Assembly (NCBI RefSeq): GCF_001974875.1 | Contig: NZ_MTQD01000011.1 | Coordinates: 124,001-188,000, forward strand | Length of the DNA: 64,000 bases | Direction of reading: 5' to 3' | Source: Pseudoalteromonas sp. EB27 | Lineage (GTDB): Bacteria; Pseudomonadota; Gammaproteobacteria; Enterobacterales; Alteromonadaceae | Part shown: piece after piece, positions 55,866-64,000 of the stretch | How the letters are laid out: each line of letters starts with the position of its first letter | How positions within the stretch are numbered: the first letter of the stretch is position 1 | The notes under the pieces: generated by a model | What the model saw: the letters and a program-made list of their open reading frames with translations, nothing else | The model's database searches: none | What the model was told of the DNA's origin: nothing | Position numbers and translations under genes: made by a program

Positions 55866-56410
55866 CCAACATAGCTATAAGCCAAACCCGCGAATGGGTG
55901 TCATCTGTTATTGTTAAATATAACTTTTGCCCGTTTGCCCGCAAAGAAGTAGAAAATAACTGTATTCATTATGTTGTAAGCCCAGCAACGAGTATGGATG
56001 ATGCTGTAATGGATATGCTTGAGCAATGTATTGAGCTTGACCGCGAACCAGAGCGCGAAACAACCCTTATCATGTTTGACAACGGCTTTAGTGACTTTGA
56101 AGATTATTTAGACTTGGTCGATTTAGCCAATGCGCTGTTAGTCGCGCAGGGGTTTGAAGGTAAGTATCAAATTGCTAACTTTCACCCTGATTACGTATTT
56201 GCCGATAGCGATGAAACCGATGCCGCAAACTATACAAATAGAGCACCTTTTCCTACTTTGCATTTAATTCGCGAAGCAAGTATGAGTGAAGCGCTTGATA
56301 GTTACAACGAGCCCGAGTCGATTCCAGAGCATAATATAAACCTAGCAAGGCGTAAGGGCATTGATTTTTGGCAGCAGTTACTCGAAGGCTGTAAAAAACC
56401 GAGCGCTTAA
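55862..56410 (+). CDS. DUF1415 family protein
   Basis: 182 aa from a GTG overlapping the waaA stop. DUF1415 motifs are VKYNFCPFARKEVENNCIHY, TTLIMFDNGFSDFEDYL and QIANFHPDYVFADSDETDAANYTNRAPFP. The conserved Cys and His/Asp residues suggest a metal or redox role, but none is established. Cytoplasmic. Confidence 0.9.
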   Translation: MTNIAISQTREWVSSVIVKYNFCPFARKEVENNCIHYVVSPATSMDDAVMDMLEQCIELDREPERETTLIMFDNGFSDFEDYLDLVDLANALLVAQGFEGKYQIANFHPDYVFADSDETDAANYTNRAPFPTLHLIREASMSEALDSYNEPESIPEHNINLARRKGIDFWQQLLEGCKKPSA

Positions 56411-56428
56411 AGGCTCGGTTTTATTTTT
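56394..56428 (+). terminator. Terminator overlapping the DUF1415 stop
   Basis: AAAAACCGAGC / GCTCGGTTTT with the TAA stop in the loop, followed by ATTTTTG. Confidence 0.85.
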
Positions 56429-56482
56429 GTTTGTACAAACTTCATGCAAAACCTTGTGCAAAAAAAAAGCAATAACTAACGC

Positions 56483-56812
56483 TTATTTTTTAACCCAGTT
56501 ACCATTTACTTCAACGTAATGACCACTTTGGGTTTTTTCAATTGTTTTAGCGGCAGCAAGTGCTTCTACTTGTGAAAGTGACAAGTTATTCTTTTTAGCC
56601 AGCTTTAAGTACTGCGCTTTACGCTTTGCATTTATGTCATCAACAACTGCTTTTGCTTCTGCGTTTTGTACCACAAGCCCTAAATAACCAGAGCTATCTT
56701 CACCTACAAAACCTTGGTTTTTAGCGTCATCAAGGCTAATAGCCCACGCAGAGAACGACATACATACTGCACTAACTAACGTAATAATATTTAATTTTTT
56801 CTTCGTATTCAT
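56483..56812 (-). CDS. ydbL: YdbL family periplasmic protein (DUF1318)
   Basis: 109 aa with a signal peptide (MNTKKKLNIITLVSAVCMSFSAWA) and the DUF1318 core: ISLDDAKNQGFVGEDSSGYLG, VVDDINAKRKAQYLKLAKKN and VEALAAAKTIEKTQSGHYV. In E. coli the ydbH-ynbE-ydbL products form a system that spans the envelope and is redundant with TamB/YhdP lipid transport; YdbL is thought to help YdbH-YnbE assembly. Last gene of that operon here. Confidence 0.92.
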   Translation of the reverse strand: MNTKKKLNIITLVSAVCMSFSAWAISLDDAKNQGFVGEDSSGYLGLVVQNAEAKAVVDDINAKRKAQYLKLAKKNNLSLSQVEALAAAKTIEKTQSGHYVEVNGNWVKK

Positions 56813-56823
56813 GTTTTAGCTCC

Positions 56824-57021
56824 TTAAAATAACTCACTGTCGTCACTAAATAAGCTGTCGAGTTCTTTATCTACTTTTACGCGAATTTCGTGGTCGACCT
56901 TCACATTTAAATTAATCGTAATGGGCTCTTTAGCAGATACCTCAACTCGGTGCGTGCAGGCACTTAGTGCACTAATAACACCTAGCCCGAGCAGTACTTT
57001 TATCAATAACGACTGTCTCAT
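56824..57021 (-). CDS. ynbE: YnbE family outer-membrane lipoprotein
   Basis: 65 aa with lipobox LSAC near residue 22 (VISALSACTHRVEVSAKEP) and the conserved ITINLNVKVDHEIRVKVDKEL. Anchored in the outer membrane, where in E. coli YnbE multimerises and contacts YdbH. Only 2 bp after ydbH. Confidence 0.92.
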   Translation of the reverse strand: MRQSLLIKVLLGLGVISALSACTHRVEVSAKEPITINLNVKVDHEIRVKVDKELDSLFSDDSELF

Positions 57022-57023
57022 TA

Positions 57024-59474
57024 TTAGTTTCCTTTTTGTGAGTATTGTTGCTCAACTTTCTGTGTAATTTCGTCACTTAAACGCAGTGCGCGTAAAAGTG
57101 TAAATACGTTTTCTTCGTGGTTATAATTAAAGTTAACCTGCTGCTGCTCTGCTTTATTATAGCCTTGTAAATTAACCTCAAGCTTTAACCAGCCATCGTT
57201 TTTTAATGCCACACTGCTATTAAGTTTTTGAATATCTAAATTAGTTAATAGCCCTAATACAGGTTGCAACTCTTGCTGTTGCTGCATTACTGAATCAAAC
57301 ACTGCATTATTAGTAATTTTTAAATTACCGGTGCCTTGGCTAAATAAACTACCGTCAATTATTTCAATTTTTCCACTATCAAAATGGACAGGTAAAGACC
57401 CCGCCAAGCGCCCTGTTAATACAATGCCCGACTTATCATCGAGTGTAACGAGTTTACTTGCATCAATGTTTTCAAACTTAACATTGGCAACTTGGTTTGG
57501 CTTCCCTACTGTGTAGGTATCTAGAGAAAACTCGCCACCAAACACACTTCCTTTTACATCATTTATAAGCGCGGTATTGTTATTCACTTGCCACTGCCCT
57601 TCAATCGCTTTAACTATGGCACCAGCTCTAAATTCATTTAAATTAAAGGTAGTTGGTTTTACATTAAGCTTACCTGAATTATATTCCCCGCTAAATGCAC
57701 TATTTAAATCATTTGCAAGATAGTTGTTATACAGTGCACTTGCGTGACTTACATCCATATTGAACGATGCATTTTGCAAGTTTACATCGCCACTAATATA
57801 GCCATTAAATTCGCCCTTAGTTAGCTGCGCAAGTGGCTCAAATTGATTAATAAAAGTATTTAATGGCAGTACACTTTGCTCAGGAATAATCACTTCAAAC
57901 GGATGAGCTTGCGACGATACATGATGATTTACCACTAACTCAACATCGTTTACAAATACATGATGCGTGGCTTTTAGTGCACGGCTTTGCAAGCCTGTAG
58001 ACTCTACTTTTATATTATTAAGTTTTATGTCGGGGCTATTAACAGCTTTTATATTCGTTTTTGCTGTTAGCTCGGTAAATAACTCGCCCACGCCTAAATT
58101 AGCGTTTGCTGTTAATGTGTTACTTATATCCGTTGCTTTAAATTCTTTATATTCCGCGTTTTTTAATTGATGAGTTAATGTTACTTCTGCATTTAACTGC
58201 TTATCCATTTTTGCAGTTAAATCACCTTGGTATTGCACTGCACTTATATCAAACGCATCTACACTTTTAAGCGTTAATTTAGCATTTATAAGCCCAACTG
58301 GTTTTGAGCCTATAAACTCACTTAAATCAAAGTAACCACTAAGGCTAAGCCCATTCGCCGTTGCAGGAACAAATTCAGGCAAGCTTTCAAGCGCAACCGC
58401 GTAATCGCCTTTAATTGCAGTGCCCACTAACTGAGCATTAACGCTGAAATTATTTATATCGGGTGTGCTTATTCTCGCTGATAAATTTGTCTGTAAGTTT
58501 TCAAGTGGCGATTTAATATTAAGTGCTGTATCGGTTATTAAAATATTGAATTGCTTATCGCCTTCACTCACCAAATTAATTGCAGGTACATTCAGGTCGC
58601 TCCCCTCTAATCGAATTGATTGAGGAAGTTTAAGTTGCCAATCTAAAGGAACTTGATTGCTCACAAAACCTGCGTATTCACTCGGTGGAATTAACTCGGT
58701 ACAGCTTGATGTTAAAGTAATATTGTTATTAAGCAGGTCAGTATTAAGCATTAACACTTGGCTATTTAAATTAAAATGAGTTACCAATTCGCCTGTCGTT
58801 AATACGTTAAACTGGCATTGCTCAAAAGTATGAGCAAACTGGGAACTGATATCGCCATTTAACTCAAGATCTATACCGTCAAAGCTAAATGCTTGCTGGG
58901 TATTAAAGTTAACATCTGCTATTGAGGTGTTTTCAGTATTTAGAAACTGCTTTAAAAAAGTGTCATTAATCGTGAACTGACCACTTATTTTATTAGCAGC
59001 CAAAGTTGCAATCGCGTTTATATCACCCGTGACATTAAATTTATTTAGCTCGGGTTCTAATATACTTATTTTTACTGGCTTATTGAGTTCATCACTTTTT
59101 ACTACAAGCTGTTTAATGCTAATTAATGGGCGATTTAAGGGAAGCGCTAAATCGAGATTTTTAGCATGTTGATTAGCATTATCACTTTTAGGGAGTGAAT
59201 TAACCGTTAGCACTGCATTTTTAATATCTACACGCTTTGTATTTGCAGTTATATCCGTCAGTTGTAACTGTTGATTTTGATAATTTACACACACTTTATC
59301 AGCATGAATATTTAGCTCAGACGTAATTGAAAAATCAAGGCAGTTTAATGTGACACCCGCTTTTTTAAGCTCAGGCGCTATAGCCCACTGTAATAAAGGT
59401 AAACGAAATACATAACCAAGCAGCAAGATGCTTAGCAATACAGCTCCAACAATTAAACCAACTCGTTTAAACAT
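57024..59474 (-). CDS. ydbH: YdbH-type AsmA-like envelope protein
   Basis: 816 aa. One N-terminal membrane helix (LIVGAVLLSILLLGYVF) then a long periplasmic beta-rich region; the C-terminal YdbH domain includes NLDIQKLNSSVALKNDGWLKLEVNLQGYN. AsmA-like proteins of the YhdP/TamB/YdbH group carry phospholipids towards the outer membrane through a hydrophobic groove. Start has AAGGAT upstream. Leads the ydbH-ynbE-ydbL operon. Confidence 0.92.
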   Translation of the reverse strand: MFKRVGLIVGAVLLSILLLGYVFRLPLLQWAIAPELKKAGVTLNCLDFSITSELNIHADKVCVNYQNQQLQLTDITANTKRVDIKNAVLTVNSLPKSDNANQHAKNLDLALPLNRPLISIKQLVVKSDELNKPVKISILEPELNKFNVTGDINAIATLAANKISGQFTINDTFLKQFLNTENTSIADVNFNTQQAFSFDGIDLELNGDISSQFAHTFEQCQFNVLTTGELVTHFNLNSQVLMLNTDLLNNNITLTSSCTELIPPSEYAGFVSNQVPLDWQLKLPQSIRLEGSDLNVPAINLVSEGDKQFNILITDTALNIKSPLENLQTNLSARISTPDINNFSVNAQLVGTAIKGDYAVALESLPEFVPATANGLSLSGYFDLSEFIGSKPVGLINAKLTLKSVDAFDISAVQYQGDLTAKMDKQLNAEVTLTHQLKNAEYKEFKATDISNTLTANANLGVGELFTELTAKTNIKAVNSPDIKLNNIKVESTGLQSRALKATHHVFVNDVELVVNHHVSSQAHPFEVIIPEQSVLPLNTFINQFEPLAQLTKGEFNGYISGDVNLQNASFNMDVSHASALYNNYLANDLNSAFSGEYNSGKLNVKPTTFNLNEFRAGAIVKAIEGQWQVNNNTALINDVKGSVFGGEFSLDTYTVGKPNQVANVKFENIDASKLVTLDDKSGIVLTGRLAGSLPVHFDSGKIEIIDGSLFSQGTGNLKITNNAVFDSVMQQQQELQPVLGLLTNLDIQKLNSSVALKNDGWLKLEVNLQGYNKAEQQQVNFNYNHEENVFTLLRALRLSDEITQKVEQQYSQKGN

Positions 59475-59527
59475 ACTATCCTTAAATGCTTTGTGCTTTT
59501 AACTAAAACTATACTGATTCAGGAATC

Positions 59528-59556
59528 AAAAAAGGCTGCACAATGCAGCCTTTTTT
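59528..59556. terminator. Intrinsic terminator of purL
   Basis: AAAAAAGGCTGCA / TGCAGCCTTTTTT with CAA loop, about 45 bases past purL on the minus strand; T-runs on both strands. Confidence 0.9.
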
Positions 59557-59603
59557 ATTTTACAGTAAGATTATGAATCTAACTTGTATAAACACAAATG
59601 TAA

Positions 59604-62600
59604 TTAACCTACATTTTTACGTGCATTACGGAACATACGCATCCACGGGCTATCCTCGATCCACTCATCAGGATGCCAAGAGTTGGCAACGCTTCTGAAT
59701 ACACGTTCTGGATGCGGCATCATTACAGTGGCGCGACCATCAGTTGACGTAATACCTGTAATACCTTCTGGAGAACCATTAGGGTTAGCTGGGTACTGCG
59801 TTGTAGGGTTACCGTAGTTATCTACAAACTTAACCGCTACAGTGCCGCTATTAAGCGCCGCTTTAATAGCTGCATCGTTTGCAAACTCAGCATGACCTTC
59901 ACCATGAGAAACCGCTATAGGCATACGCGAGCCAGCCATTCCATTAAAGAACACAGACGGATTCTCTTGTATTTCTACTAAACTAAAGCGTGCTTCAAAA
60001 CGCTCTGATTTATTAGTTACAAAACGCGGCCAATGTTCAGTTCCAGGGATCAACTCTTTTAATGTTGATAACATTTGGCAACCGTTACATACACCTAAGC
60101 TAAAGGTATCTTCACGGTGGAAGAAGTTTTGGAACTGATCGCGTGCCATGTCGTTAAACAAAATAGACTTAGCCCAACCTTCACCCGCACCAAGTACGTC
60201 ACCGTATGAGAAACCACCACATGCCACTAAACCTTTAAATTGCTCTAGTGTTAAACGTCCTTCTAAAATATCGCTCATGTGTACATCAACGGCTGCAAAA
60301 CCTGCGCGATTAAACGCTGCCGCCATTTCTAAATGAGAGTTAACACCCTGCTCACGTAAAATAGCCATTTGCGGTTTAGCACCGGTTGCAATGTATGGTG
60401 CAGCTATATCTTCGTTTAAATCAAAGTTAAGTTTTACATTTAAGCCTGGATCTTTTGCATCAAATTTAGCATCAAACTCTTGCTTAGCACATTCAGGGTT
60501 ATCACGGCGTGCTTGCATTTGATACGTTGTTTCAGCCCAAATAGTACGAAGCTCAGTACGCGTATGATTAAGTACCGTATTTTCGCCACGGTTAAATATA
60601 ATCGTATCATCACTGTTAAGCGTGCCAATGTTGTGGCTAATTGCTGCTATACCATGTTGTTCAAACACCGCATTTACTGCATCTAAATCAGCATTTGCTA
60701 CTTGGATTACGGCACCTAGCTCTTCGTTATAAAGCGCTTCAATGTCAGAGCCTGTTAAAGCTGCTAAATCAATCGTTACACCGGTATGACCCGTAAACGC
60801 CATTTCAGCTACTGTGGTAAATAAACCGCCGTCTGAGCGGTCATGATAAGCAAGTAACTTACTATCAGCCACAAGAGCTTGCATTGCGTTATAAAAGCCT
60901 TTTAATAACTCTGGGTTATCAACATCAGGTGTTACATCACCCAATTGCTTATAAACTTGCGCAAGGCTTGATGCGCCCATGCGGTTTTTACCCGCACCTA
61001 AATCAACTAATATAAGCGATGTATCGCCTTTATCTGTGCGCAGTTGTGGCGTTACTGTTTTACGTACGTCGTCAACACGACCAAACGCAGTTATAACCAG
61101 TGAAAGCGGCGATGTTACTGACTTCTCTTGTGAGTCACCTTCATCTTTCCATGTCGTTTTCATCGACATAGAATCTTTCCCCACTGGAATCGTTAAACCA
61201 AGCGCAGGACAAAGCTCTTCCCCTACAGCTTTAACAGCTTCATATAAACCAGCATCTTCACCTGGGTGACCCGCTGCTGCCATCCAGTTTGCCGATAACT
61301 TAATGTTTTCAAGGCTACCAATATTTGCACAGGCAATATTAGTTAACGACTCAGCTACAGCTAAACGAGCAGATGCACCGTAATTAAGTAATGCAGCCGG
61401 AGTACGCTCACCGAGTGACATAGCTTCACCGTGGTAAGTATCATACGTTGCCGCAGTTACTGCACAGTTAGCAACAGGTACTTGCCAAGGACCGACCATT
61501 TGATCGCGCGCTACTAAACCCGTAACAGATCGATCGCCGATTGTTATTAGGAATGTTTTTTCTGCAATGGCTGGTAAACGCATTAAGCGCTGCGCTGCAT
61601 CTGCAGCATTTATTGATGTGATATCAAGCGCTTTGCCAACAACTTGCTTTGACGTTACATCGCGGTGCATTTTAGGTGCTTTACCTAATAATACGTCCAG
61701 CGGTAAATCAACAGGGTTATTTTCAAAATGGCTGTCTGACACTGTTAAGTGAGGTTCAGCGGTTGCTTCACCAATAACAGCGTACTGGGCACGTTCACGC
61801 TTACAAATTGCTTCAAAGCGGTCAAAGTCCTCTACGCCGACAGCGAGTACATAACGTTCTTGTGATTCATTACACCAAATTTCGTGTGGTGCCATGCCTG
61901 GCTCATCGTTAGGAATGCTACGTAATTGGAACTTACCACCACGTCCGCCATCATTAACAAGCTCAGGAAACGCATTTGATAAACCGCCAGCACCTACATC
62001 GTGGATGAATGCAATTGGGTTTTCATCACCTAGCTGCCAACATTTATCGATAACTTCTTGGCAACGACGTTCCATTTCTGGGTTTTCGCGTTGTACTGAA
62101 GCAAAATCTAAATCTTCGTTTGATTGACCTGAAGCCATGCTTGATGCAGCACCACCGCCTAAACCAATGTTCATTGCAGGTCCACCTAACGCAATTAATT
62201 TAGCGCCTACAGGAATATCGCCCTTTTGAACATGATCAGAGCGAATATTACCTAAACCACCGGCAAGCATAATTGGTTTATGATAACCACGTACTTCTTC
62301 GCCATTATGGCTTGTTACTTTTTCTTCGTAAGTACGGAAGTAGCCTAATAAGTTAGGACGACCAAACTCATTATTAAATGCAGCACCACCTAGTGGACCT
62401 TCTGTCATTATATCAAGCGCGTTAACAATGCGACTCGGCTTACCAAAATCGCTTTCCCATGGTTGCTCGTAACCTGGAATACGTAAGTTTGATACAGTAA
62501 AGCCAACTAAACCTGCTTTTGGCTTAGAGCCACGACCAGTTGCGCCTTCATCGCGAATCTCACCACCAGAGCCTGTAGCCGCACCAGAGAATGGCGCGAT

Positions 62601-63506
62601 AGCTGTTGGGTGGTTATGCGTTTCAACTTTCATTAGTATTTCAATGTCTTCTTGATGATACGCATATTCACCTTGCGCATTTGGGAAGAAGCGACCCGCT
62701 TTTGAGCCTTTCATTACTGCCGCGTTATCTTTATACGCCGACAATACATTTTCAGGATTTAACTCAAACGTATTTTTAATCATTTTAAACAGCGATTTTG
62801 GCTGCTCTTTTCCATCGATTGTCCAGTCAGCATTAAATATTTTATGACGACAATGCTCTGAGTTTGCTTGTGCAAACATAAACAATTCGATGTCGTTAGG
62901 GTTACGCCCTAACTTTATAAAGTTTTCTACTAAGTAATCTATTTCGTCATCAGCAAGGGCAAAACCTTGCTCAACATTAGCTATTGCTAATGCTTCGCGT
63001 CCGCCACCTAAAATATCAACAGACGACATTTGGCGTGGGGCATCACTGCGAAACAGTTGTACAGCATCTTCAAGCTCACTATGCGTGGCTTCGGTCATAC
63101 GGTCGTGTAATAACGCAATCACTTGTTCAAGTTGTTCTGCGTTTAAGTCACCTTCAACATAATAAGCAATACCGCGTTCAACACGGTGAACCTGTTTTAA
63201 ACCACAGTTATGGGCAATATCGGTTGCTTTAGATGCCCAAGGTGAGATGGTACCTGGGCGAGGTGTAACAAGTACAAGTTTGCCAGCTGGGGTATGCTCG
63301 GCAATAGTTGGACCGTAAGTTAATAGTTTTTCAAGCTTGGTTTGCTCAGAGCTACTCAACGGCGATGTTAAATCAGCAAAGTGAGCATACTCGGCGTATA
63401 CGTTAGTGACTGGAAGTTGCGATTGTTGGCAACGCGCTAAAATTTTATTAACTCTGAACTCTGACAGTGCTGGTGCACCACGAAGGATCAACATAGGTAA
63501 TTTCAT
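59604..63506 (-). CDS. purL: Phosphoribosylformylglycinamidine synthase
   Basis: Fourth de novo purine step (FGAM synthase, large type). 1300 aa: an N-terminal domain, two AIRS-type halves ([19 protein letters not shown] near 295-313, [13 protein letters not shown] near 770-782) and a C-terminal glutaminase with GVCNGCQML and [16 protein letters not shown]. The first ATG ([15 protein letters not shown]) has a poor ribosome site; the Met at residue 5 is an alternative start. Divergent from mltF as in E. coli. Confidence 0.97.
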   Translation of the reverse strand: MKLPMLILRGAPALSEFRVNKILARCQQSQLPVTNVYAEYAHFADLTSPLSSSEQTKLEKLLTYGPTIAEHTPAGKLVLVTPRPGTISPWASKATDIAHNCGLKQVHRVERGIAYYVEGDLNAEQLEQVIALLHDRMTEATHSELEDAVQLFRSDAPRQMSSVDILGGGREALAIANVEQGFALADDEIDYLVENFIKLGRNPNDIELFMFAQANSEHCRHKIFNADWTIDGKEQPKSLFKMIKNTFELNPENVLSAYKDNAAVMKGSKAGRFFPNAQGEYAYHQEDIEILMKVETHNHPTAIAPFSGAATGSGGEIRDEGATGRGSKPKAGLVGFTVSNLRIPGYEQPWESDFGKPSRIVNALDIMTEGPLGGAAFNNEFGRPNLLGYFRTYEEKVTSHNGEEVRGYHKPIMLAGGLGNIRSDHVQKGDIPVGAKLIALGGPAMNIGLGGGAASSMASGQSNEDLDFASVQRENPEMERRCQEVIDKCWQLGDENPIAFIHDVGAGGLSNAFPELVNDGGRGGKFQLRSIPNDEPGMAPHEIWCNESQERYVLAVGVEDFDRFEAICKRERAQYAVIGEATAEPHLTVSDSHFENNPVDLPLDVLLGKAPKMHRDVTSKQVVGKALDITSINAADAAQRLMRLPAIAEKTFLITIGDRSVTGLVARDQMVGPWQVPVANCAVTAATYDTYHGEAMSLGERTPAALLNYGASARLAVAESLTNIACANIGSLENIKLSANWMAAAGHPGEDAGLYEAVKAVGEELCPALGLTIPVGKDSMSMKTTWKDEGDSQEKSVTSPLSLVITAFGRVDDVRKTVTPQLRTDKGDTSLILVDLGAGKNRMGASSLAQVYKQLGDVTPDVDNPELLKGFYNAMQALVADSKLLAYHDRSDGGLFTTVAEMAFTGHTGVTIDLAALTGSDIEALYNEELGAVIQVANADLDAVNAVFEQHGIAAISHNIGTLNSDDTIIFNRGENTVLNHTRTELRTIWAETTYQMQARRDNPECAKQEFDAKFDAKDPGLNVKLNFDLNEDIAAPYIATGAKPQMAILREQGVNSHLEMAAAFNRAGFAAVDVHMSDILEGRLTLEQFKGLVACGGFSYGDVLGAGEGWAKSILFNDMARDQFQNFFHREDTFSLGVCNGCQMLSTLKELIPGTEHWPRFVTNKSERFEARFSLVEIQENPSVFFNGMAGSRMPIAVSHGEGHAEFANDAAIKAALNSGTVAVKFVDNYGNPTTQYPANPNGSPEGITGITSTDGRATVMMPHPERVFRSVANSWHPDEWIEDSPWMRMFRNARKNVG

Positions 63507-63705
63507 CCGGGGTTAGGGATTGAACGATATTTTAGGCACGCATTATAGTCCAATTAGCATTCAGATTTAACTCAAAATTACGCTTTTCATAAAATTAACT
63601 TTTTAGCTTTATTTATAGCCGCTTTTGGTTAATAAAATAAAAGGTAAAGTGACGCGATGGCTTAGTTTTGCTATAACGGTGGCTGGCGAGCTTAAGGGGC
63701 ACTCA
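63507..63705. promoter_or_regulatory. Divergent purL / mltF promoter region
   Basis: About 200 bases. I looked for a PurR palindrome and did not find a convincing one. Confidence 0.4.
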
Positions 63706-64000
63706 ATGTTTAAAGAAAAACTAATAATAATCATTACTTTAGTTATGCTGTTATGTGCATGCGATATGCAAGAGCAGCCAACTCAACTCGCCCAAATAAA
63801 AGAACAGAATAAAATTCGTGTGGGCACCCTTGCGAGTGCTAGTAATTATTATCAAGCCGTTCAAGGTGAACAAGGCTTTGAATATGAGTTATCTCAAGCC
63901 TTCGCCGAATATTTAGGTGTAGGGCTTGAAATAGTCCCTTTCTTTAACTTATCTGACATGTTTGAACGCCTTGAAAAGGGGGATTTAGACTTAATAGCCT
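63706..64000 (+). CDS. mltF: Membrane-bound lytic murein transglycosylase F, N-terminal part
   Basis: Cut by the right window edge after about 98 residues. The lipoprotein signal (LVMLLCACD, Cys near residue 19) and an SBP3-type ligand-binding domain beginning IKEQNKIRVGTLASASNYYQ, YELSQAFAEYLGVGLEIV match MltF, which follows purL divergently in E. coli. The transglycosylase domain would be beyond the window. AAGGGG ribosome site before the ATG. Confidence 0.9.
   Translation, partial: MFKEKLIIIITLVMLLCACDMQEQPTQLAQIKEQNKIRVGTLASASNYYQAVQGEQGFEYELSQAFAEYLGVGLEIVPFFNLSDMFERLEKGDLDLIA

Noticed and set aside
63507..63705. PurR operator upstream of purL
   Set aside because: No near-palindrome of the ACGCAAACGTTTGCGT type is present.

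Overview
This is a low-GC gammaproteobacterial chromosome segment, almost certainly Pseudoalteromonas or a very close relative in the Alteromonadales. The evidence is the syntenic block ftsB-ispD-ispF-truD-surE-pcm-yqaA-nlpD-rpoS, a PanP-type aspartate decarboxylase in place of PanD, the fau-rpiA-serA and kbl-tdh clusters, a divergent purL/mltF pair, and typical marine gammaproteobacterial families (DUF2947, DUF1415, DUF416/YjaG, DUF2721). Most of the window is well-packed housekeeping sequence. No tRNA, rRNA, CRISPR array or classical IS transposase was found.

Layout. 1-7566: minus-strand cell-division/isoprenoid/RpoS block (rpoS runs off the left edge) with two less-known proteins beside ftsB. 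7627-9956: plus-strand DUF1653, MoxR-like AAA+ ATPase and vWA protein. 10092-14321: an accessory, AT-rich two-gene operon encoding a KAP P-loop NTPase followed directly by a NACHT-leucine-rich-repeat protein. 14523-19452: GNAT acetyltransferase, a divergent Nramp-like transporter, HPF-type ribosome factor, nucleoside phosphorylase ppnP and transketolase. 19756-24189: plus-strand metK (behind tandem MetJ-like boxes), a tail-anchored unknown protein, fau, rpiA and serA. 24255-32909: panP, an EAL/GGDEF signalling gene bracketed by two inverted copies of a 266-bp structured repeat, and the operon mpl-ubiX-yadG-yadH-trmB-like. 33087-38102: uppP-folK-folB, plsY, tsaD, YjaG, DUF2007 and DUF2721 genes. 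38480-42081: LysR regulator, 2OG-Fe(II) oxygenase, ubiC-ubiA and an orphan FliL-like protein. 42085-45555: glpE-glpG and kbl-tdh. 45725-56410: lipopolysaccharide inner-core genes (gmhB, GT9 heptosyltransferase, kdkA, hldE, gmhA, waaA) enclosing two glycosyltransferases and a Wzi-like outer-membrane protein. 56483-59474: ydbH-ynbE-ydbL envelope operon. 59604-64000: purL and the start of mltF.

How the parts work together. Envelope construction dominates. IspD/IspF feed isoprenoids, UppP recycles undecaprenyl phosphate, Mpl recycles murein peptides, GmhA/HldE/GmhB make ADP-heptose, and WaaA/KdkA/GT9 assemble the Kdo-heptose core. UbiX, UbiC and UbiA contribute to ubiquinone; Kbl and Tdh degrade threonine; SerA, MetK, Tkt and RpiA cover central metabolism.

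The best candidate for a little-described system is the KAP + NACHT-LRR operon. Two different P-loop NTPases of classes linked to anti-phage immunity are coupled by a TAAATG junction, inserted between housekeeping genes next to a MoxR/vWA pair. The second most interesting signal is the pair of inverted 266-bp elements, whose terminal and internal inverted arms covary; one of them supplies the stop codon of the trmB-like gene. All family assignments come from reading the translations; no database search was possible.
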